Shown here in pieces: positions 59,511-64,000 of a DNA stretch of 64,000 nt. Position numbers and translations under genes: made by a program. The notes below the pieces were generated by a model. It did not search any database. It worked only from the letters and a program-made list of their open reading frames with translations, and was not told where the DNA came from. Source of the stretch: Ischnura elegans (lineage: Eukaryota; Arthropoda; Insecta; Odonata; Coenagrionidae); the NCBI RefSeq assembly GCF_921293095.1, contig NC_060253.1, positions 95,621,073 through 95,685,072 on the forward strand, given 5' to 3'. Each line of letters begins with the position of its first letter. Position 1 is the stretch's first letter.

Positions 59511-59732
59511 AGGCCGGGTTACACTATACATTAACATGAACGAGTTCATGCTTAAATGAATGAACAATTTTGGTTTTCCAGGGCGGAATATGTGCGAATG
59601 CTTGGTCCAAATTGGATCGAGGTATATTTTCTGTTAATCCATTCGTGCAATTTGGGTGGTTACGCGGTGTATTTTGGGGTTCATTCTAGCGTGCATTCAT
59701 TTAAACAGTAGCTCGTTCGTGTACCCAAGCCT
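59511..59732. mobile_element. Harbinger-like MITE, AGGCCGGGTTACACTA ends
   Basis: AGGCCGGGTTACAC at the left is mirrored by gtgtacccaagcct at the right. The flanking triplets are tta and tca. The interior matches the 62059 element in reverse orientation (aatgaacaattttggtt, gaatgctt, ccaaattg, attcgtgcaa, gggtggttac). Confidence 0.72.
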
Positions 59733-60321
59733 TCACGAATGTTGCCTGTAAATCAAGAAGAAATCGTTCAAATGAGAATCACTACCGGAATTGAACAAAT
59801 AGAGATAAAGATCTGTTAAGGGGTCCAGTTGAGAATAAGTGAGAGACTTTACGAGTTATTTTATAATTTAGAGAAGGTTTTATACTTTAGGTTCAAGGTA
59901 CTAAAAAATATGTTGTACGTACTTTGAGCCATTATGCAACTAATATTTTACATTCAGAAAACTTAGCTATTTCCTAGTGATTGTGAAAGGCACTCGAAGA
60001 TAGGTATTGGCATGCTTTGCTCTCGCGCGCCAGGTGTATAATAGTGTTTTGTAGTCGGTGTTAAATTGTTATTAAGTAAAATACTACTTACTGAAATTTA
60101 TTGAATTTCGTATTATTCCACTATGGTACTATTGCAATTTCTCTACGATTTTTCATTTTAATATTATTTTTTTGTATTGATGCTTTCATTGAGACATTAA
60201 ATCGCTTTGATTTGAAATGAAAATAGGTATAATGATGGCATATCTGTGCGGATATTAACTCATCTTTGATGATATTGAGTTTATTATTCATTCTTCGTTA
60301 AAACTTTGGCGGGTGCTCGTC
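59733..60321. other. Unassigned DNA
   Basis: No gene or repeat recognised. Confidence 0.4.
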
Positions 60322-61260
60322 ATTATGAATAAAAACTTTTGGGCTATGTTGCCGCGTCCATTTTTGGGTGGCCGCAACGTATATGTAACCCAGCACAAAT
60401 AAATCGAGTGGTCAACACCTTGATTCACCGCTCCTACGCGACAAGTGACCAGAACAACTTTGCCGCAGAGAGGCGGAAGCTAGAGGCCATTCTACGGGGA
60501 AATGGATTGGACGTCAGAGTTATATATCGCACATTTAATAAAGTCATTAAAAAGAACGAGATCAAAAACAACACCGCAGAAGCCGCGAACTCTTCCACAA
60601 ATTATCTCAGCTACCAGGAGAAGCCTTCCTGCCATACATTAAGGGAACGACTGATGTAATAGGAAATATCCCACGCAAGTTCCAGATAAGGACAATCTTC
60701 TCATCTCACATACAGATAAAACATCTCCTAAACACCGTCATGGATAGAATTCCTGTACAAGTGGAATGGGTCTACCAAATTCCTTGCCAGACCTGCGGGA
60801 AGAACTACATCGGCGAAACAGGCAGATCAGTCAAAACACGCCTAGAGGAGCACGAGAGAGCGATTCGACTGGGGCAGTCAACAAAGTCCGAAACACGCAG
60901 CGCTTGGCCACACAATCGACCTCAAGGAAGCCAAAATCCTTGCCAAAGTTAAAGGTTTTAAACAGAGACTCGTCAGAGAAGCCATTGAATATCCAAAGAA
61001 GATAAGAATAATTTCAACAGAGACACCGGCATTAAAATTAGCCGTACTTGGCAACCAGTAATACGAAAAAACATTCATCAACCCACTCCTCCAACCTCCC
61101 GCTTCCCTCCCCCCACCACCTGACACAGTACCTATATATAAGAATTTAAATTCCCAACTCTTCATAATCCCTTGAAAAAGCGACCAGCATCGGTCGGGAA
61201 ACGTTGGGGCCACCCAAGAATTGACGCGGCGACATAGCCCAAAAGTTTGTATTCATAATT
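60322..61260 (+). mobile_element. Broken Penelope-like element with inverted terminal arms
   Basis: The + strand shows the C-terminal region of a Penelope-like retroelement protein: a segment with RKLEAILRGNGLDVRVIYRT and, after it, YQIPCQTCGKNYIGETGR, the GIY-YIG endonuclease signature that follows the reverse transcriptase in this class. The reverse transcriptase core itself is missing, so the copy is truncated and broken in at least two places. Inverted arms of about 59 bases close it: 60322-60380 (aacttttgggctatgttgcc) and 61201-61260 (the inverse). Just before the right arm a hairpin cgacc/ggtcg is followed by GAAAC (61198-61202), and the bases ahead of it read cttgaaaaa. Inverted terminal parts are a known arrangement in this class. 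Divergence between arms suggests an old copy. Confidence 0.85.
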
Positions 61261-62058
61261 TATTATTCATATCGGGAGAGTAAAAAAATACGTTTTCTGT
61301 CGAACCTTAGGTCGAAGAATTTTGCTCACTGAATATGTTTAAAATTTGTCGTGAGGAGGTAGAATTTACGGCTCGACGTGTACCAAATGTGGTGCAAGAC
61401 GTTGGAGACAAGGTGGTACGCAACGAGATTGAAGGGAAGGAGAATTGCCTGAGGTGCAATAAGGGATTGCGACGGGGAACTTAAATTGCTAATGGTGGGT
61501 GTTAGGACTTTCACCATTTTGACTCAGGTGAAAGAAAAATTTGTGTTATGACTGTTGAGAATCATTTTTTCTCAACTTATGTCTGCCTATTACGATGTAT
61601 GTCAGGGTGTAAATCTGGCACTCATTAGCTTTTATTTTCTTTTTCCTATATTGCCTTTCTCCCCATAACTTGGTAACTTTAATAAGTAGGAAATTTCATG
61701 TAACCCTATCCTTTGCTGTTAACTTAAATTCTACCGTGTAATTTCATTTAAGCTCCAGTTGATTCAAAGTTAGTTCTTCCGTGACTTTCCTCTACTTCTT
61801 TGCTCTTCACATAATATTGACCGTTTTGAAACCCATATTTCGGCATTTAGGTAATATTTTTCTATCTTTCGTTAAATTATAATAATTTTAATTTAATTTT
61901 CTCCTAAAATTCAAGTGTTAAATGTCAATACGTAACCTCCAAATTGCGATCAAACTTCTTGTGTGAACTCAATATAGATCATAGAGTAGAAAAGTAAATC
62001 TCTTTTCAAACCCTAAGTAATCTATTCCATTGATATAAATGTGCAAAAAAAGTTCTTA
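61261..62058. other. Unassigned AT-rich DNA
   Basis: No gene or repeat recognised. Confidence 0.4.
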
Positions 62059-62274
62059 AGGCTTAGTTACACGATGCGGTAACACGTTGGTACGAGTCAA
62101 TTAATCGCGTGACATAAGTGTACCATGTAACCACCCAGCTCGTGCGAATGAATTAAAAGGAAATGGAACCTGTTCTAATTTGGTTAAAGCATTCATGCAT
62201 GCTCCGATCAACCAAAATTGTTCATGAATTTACCCTAACTCCTACGGTTTAATGAATCGTGTAACCATTTAACC
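62059..62274. mobile_element. Harbinger-like MITE, AGGCTTAGTTACACG end
   Basis: It begins AGGCTTAGTTACACGATGC after tta. The right terminus (aatcgtgtaacc) is partly eroded and its end is approximate. Its interior is the reverse complement, with divergence, of the 59511 element (gtaaccaccca, aaccaaaattgttcatg). Confidence 0.65.
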
Positions 62275-64000
62275 ACCGTGCTTTAGAATTGAATTGCAGC
62301 CAATGGCAGTAATTTCTACATCTCTGCGGTCGCCTTGATGTTTTGCAACTCCATTGATAATGATTTTACGAAAGGTGATGTTCTACTGTTGTATAAATTT
62401 ACTTTTTTAATTACTGTGTAAATAAATGAATAAATGCGTAAAAATTTACAGTTCATACAGTTATATCCTGTAACAAAACATCATAAATTATTATAAAATC
62501 CTTTTAAATTTTAATTAAACCATATTATTTTCTTTAGCCAAAAAAACTTCGCAGGAGAAAAGGTTTTTAGTTTTGAAAAGTTTAAGCGGTTAAACACCTG
62601 GCGCAAATTCGGGAGATGAGAGTTTGTATCCCAATCAAGGCAAATTATATTTCCTCCGTGGAAATTTTTCACTTAACGTGCACGTACGGGTGACTTCATG
62701 AGGGTCTCTATGACGCTGAATAATTCATGGTTTAATCCTCTAATAATACTAGTAATTCTGTCCACTCAATCGTGAATAAGAAGAAATAATGACATGTGTT
62801 CAAGAAACATTGATTCTACCGGATCGATATATTGGTTTGGTAATGCAATTAAAGAAATAAGTTAGTTACCCAAATGTTTTTGATCGCTTAGAATAATATT
62901 CGCATTGGCAGTGGGAAGAATTCTCGGGTTTCCCTAGGGGTGCGAGGGTTGATTTCTTCCGAATTTTCTAAGGTTTTCATCAGAATTTGAGCTTTAAATT
63001 GTGGATTGAATAGGATATTCTGTAAAGAGATGTTCTATCACTTTAACAACCCTGTTCTTCTTAATCTGGTAAGTTTTATTCGCTATATGTGATAATAGTT
63101 TATTATTGAATTTATAAGAAATCATAATATTTCTTAGTGTCATATGATAGGTTAAAAATGTTTTTACTGTAAAGCATATATTCTGTTGTCTGCCATTGTG
63201 TTCAATGTGAACTGAAGGTCCTGAAGTGATCAGAGCTAACTATGACTATCCGACCTCAATAGGCAGACTTCTGCCAACGAATCAAAGTCAATCTAATCTT
63301 GGACCCAGTGGGAAACCCTAGTATTATCCCTATTTACAGTTAGCCGGGAAAGCTTGACATCGGTCGTAATATTTCTATAGTACCTATATATTCAGAATAA
63401 AACGAGGGTGCGCAGTTGGCCAGGAGGTCTTCAGGAATAAGGCAGCTGTGGGGCATGACTTGGTGGTGGCAAAGACACGGCCACGAATATTACAGAAGAG
63501 GATCCTCTCTAAGGGCCTCTGAATATGTTGTCACCCACTGCGCATTTACATGAGTCCACAAAAGACGCCACTCGCGTCGCTAATAGACGAAGTGATCCGA
63601 TTTTTACGGGGAATAAGGTATAATTAGGGGTGTTAACCGAAATTTATATACATGCTGATGTGACCTGTCAAATTCATGAATTTTCAATGCTATTCCTTGC
63701 AATCACAAACATTATACTGCAAAATATTGGATAAAAAAGGATCGCATTTCTCCATCAGCCTTCTAAGCGATGGAATTTGGCCTCCTCTATGCAGTACTCT
63801 TGTCAAGCCAAGCCAAGCGGAGTTTTCTGTTATAGGTGTCTTCCATGCCCCCAGACAATGGGCTGTCTTCTCGGCGAATCAGGAAGGTTTCATAGGCTAT
63901 GGTGAGCTGATGGAGTGAAGATTTCGGCCAAGGCATTGCAGGGATTAGGAAGGGAAATAAATATGGGATGGGTTGTGGGCGCATATAGGGGTTCTATGGG
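62275..64000. other. Unassigned DNA
   Basis: No gene recognised. At 62590-62640 gcggttaaacacctgg and gagtttgtatccc could be a decayed tRNA-type head. The open frames near 63676-63984 have no recognisable family. Confidence 0.35.

Noticed and set aside
60878-61213. Minus-strand open frame in the Penelope-like element
   Set aside because: It is antisense to the GIY-YIG region and has no independent support.
1-64000. LTR retrotransposon, endogenous retrovirus or Polinton
   Set aside because: I saw no long direct terminal repeats, gag, protease, integrase or capsid signatures. The only retroelement proteins visible are LINE tails and a broken Penelope-like element.
1-64000. CRISPR array, operon structure or bacterial contamination
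   Set aside because: No regularly spaced short repeats, and the genes are spliced or of animal families with eukaryotic signals.

Overview
The window is animal nuclear DNA, most likely from an insect or another arthropod. Three things point there: AT-rich intergenic DNA, GT-AG introns, and a dense population of small DNA-transposon derivatives, tRNA-derived SINEs, LINE tails and a Penelope-like element. I see no operons, rRNA, CRISPR array or prokaryotic gene. I cannot name the species from the sequence.

Three complete host genes are visible, all on the + strand. (1) 2029-5776 is a six-exon gene for a 319-residue, very acidic and lysine/glutamate-rich protein with one AT-hook. It is probably nuclear, and I do not recognise the family. 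Its likely promoter has a CACGTG palindrome and a YY1-type motif, and it may have a long 3' UTR. (2) 16222-18991 is a three-exon POP7/RPP20 gene (140 residues), the Alba-fold subunit of RNase P and RNase MRP. (3) 19378-19839 is an intronless TMEM203 gene (153 residues) that starts 386 bases after the POP7 stop. No AATAAA or ATTAAA lies between the two, so a shared transcript is possible. A fourth, weaker call is a GC-rich first coding exon at 53132-53318 whose gene would continue beyond the window.

The rest is mainly mobile DNA. Several hAT-like MITEs begin CAGTGGCG or CAGGGGCG, carry G-runs just inside their ends and are bounded by 8-bp target duplications (753-1000, 11175-11426, 14564-14773, 24164-24440, 25950-26586, 27906-28162, 31902-32480 with 32148-32448 nested inside, 52446-52654). 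Four Harbinger-like MITEs share AGGC...TTACACG-type ends (34116-34350, 50641-50874, 59511-59732, 62059-62274). There is one pogo/Tigger-like element (21729-22329) and one further hAT-like MITE (41750-42374). Two larger DNA transposons (28292-31317 and 36590-38986) share CACAGTGGTCC ends and remains of the same unnamed protein.

The most unusual structure is a set of inverted repeats. A 134-bp pair at 26076-26390 is perfectly matched and carries, in each arm, a hammerhead-ribozyme-like core (CTGAGGA, a GGAC/GTCC stem, GAAAC). A diverged pair at 50052-50283 carries a similar motif. A broken Penelope-like element at 60322-61260 is flanked by inverted arms and has a hairpin-GAAAC motif next to its right arm. 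I read these as related to inverted terminal parts of Penelope-like elements, but this is inference. Old tandem duplications lie at 3361-3522, 26936-27072, 35421-35812 and 53640-54600. Long stretches with nothing recognisable are listed as such.
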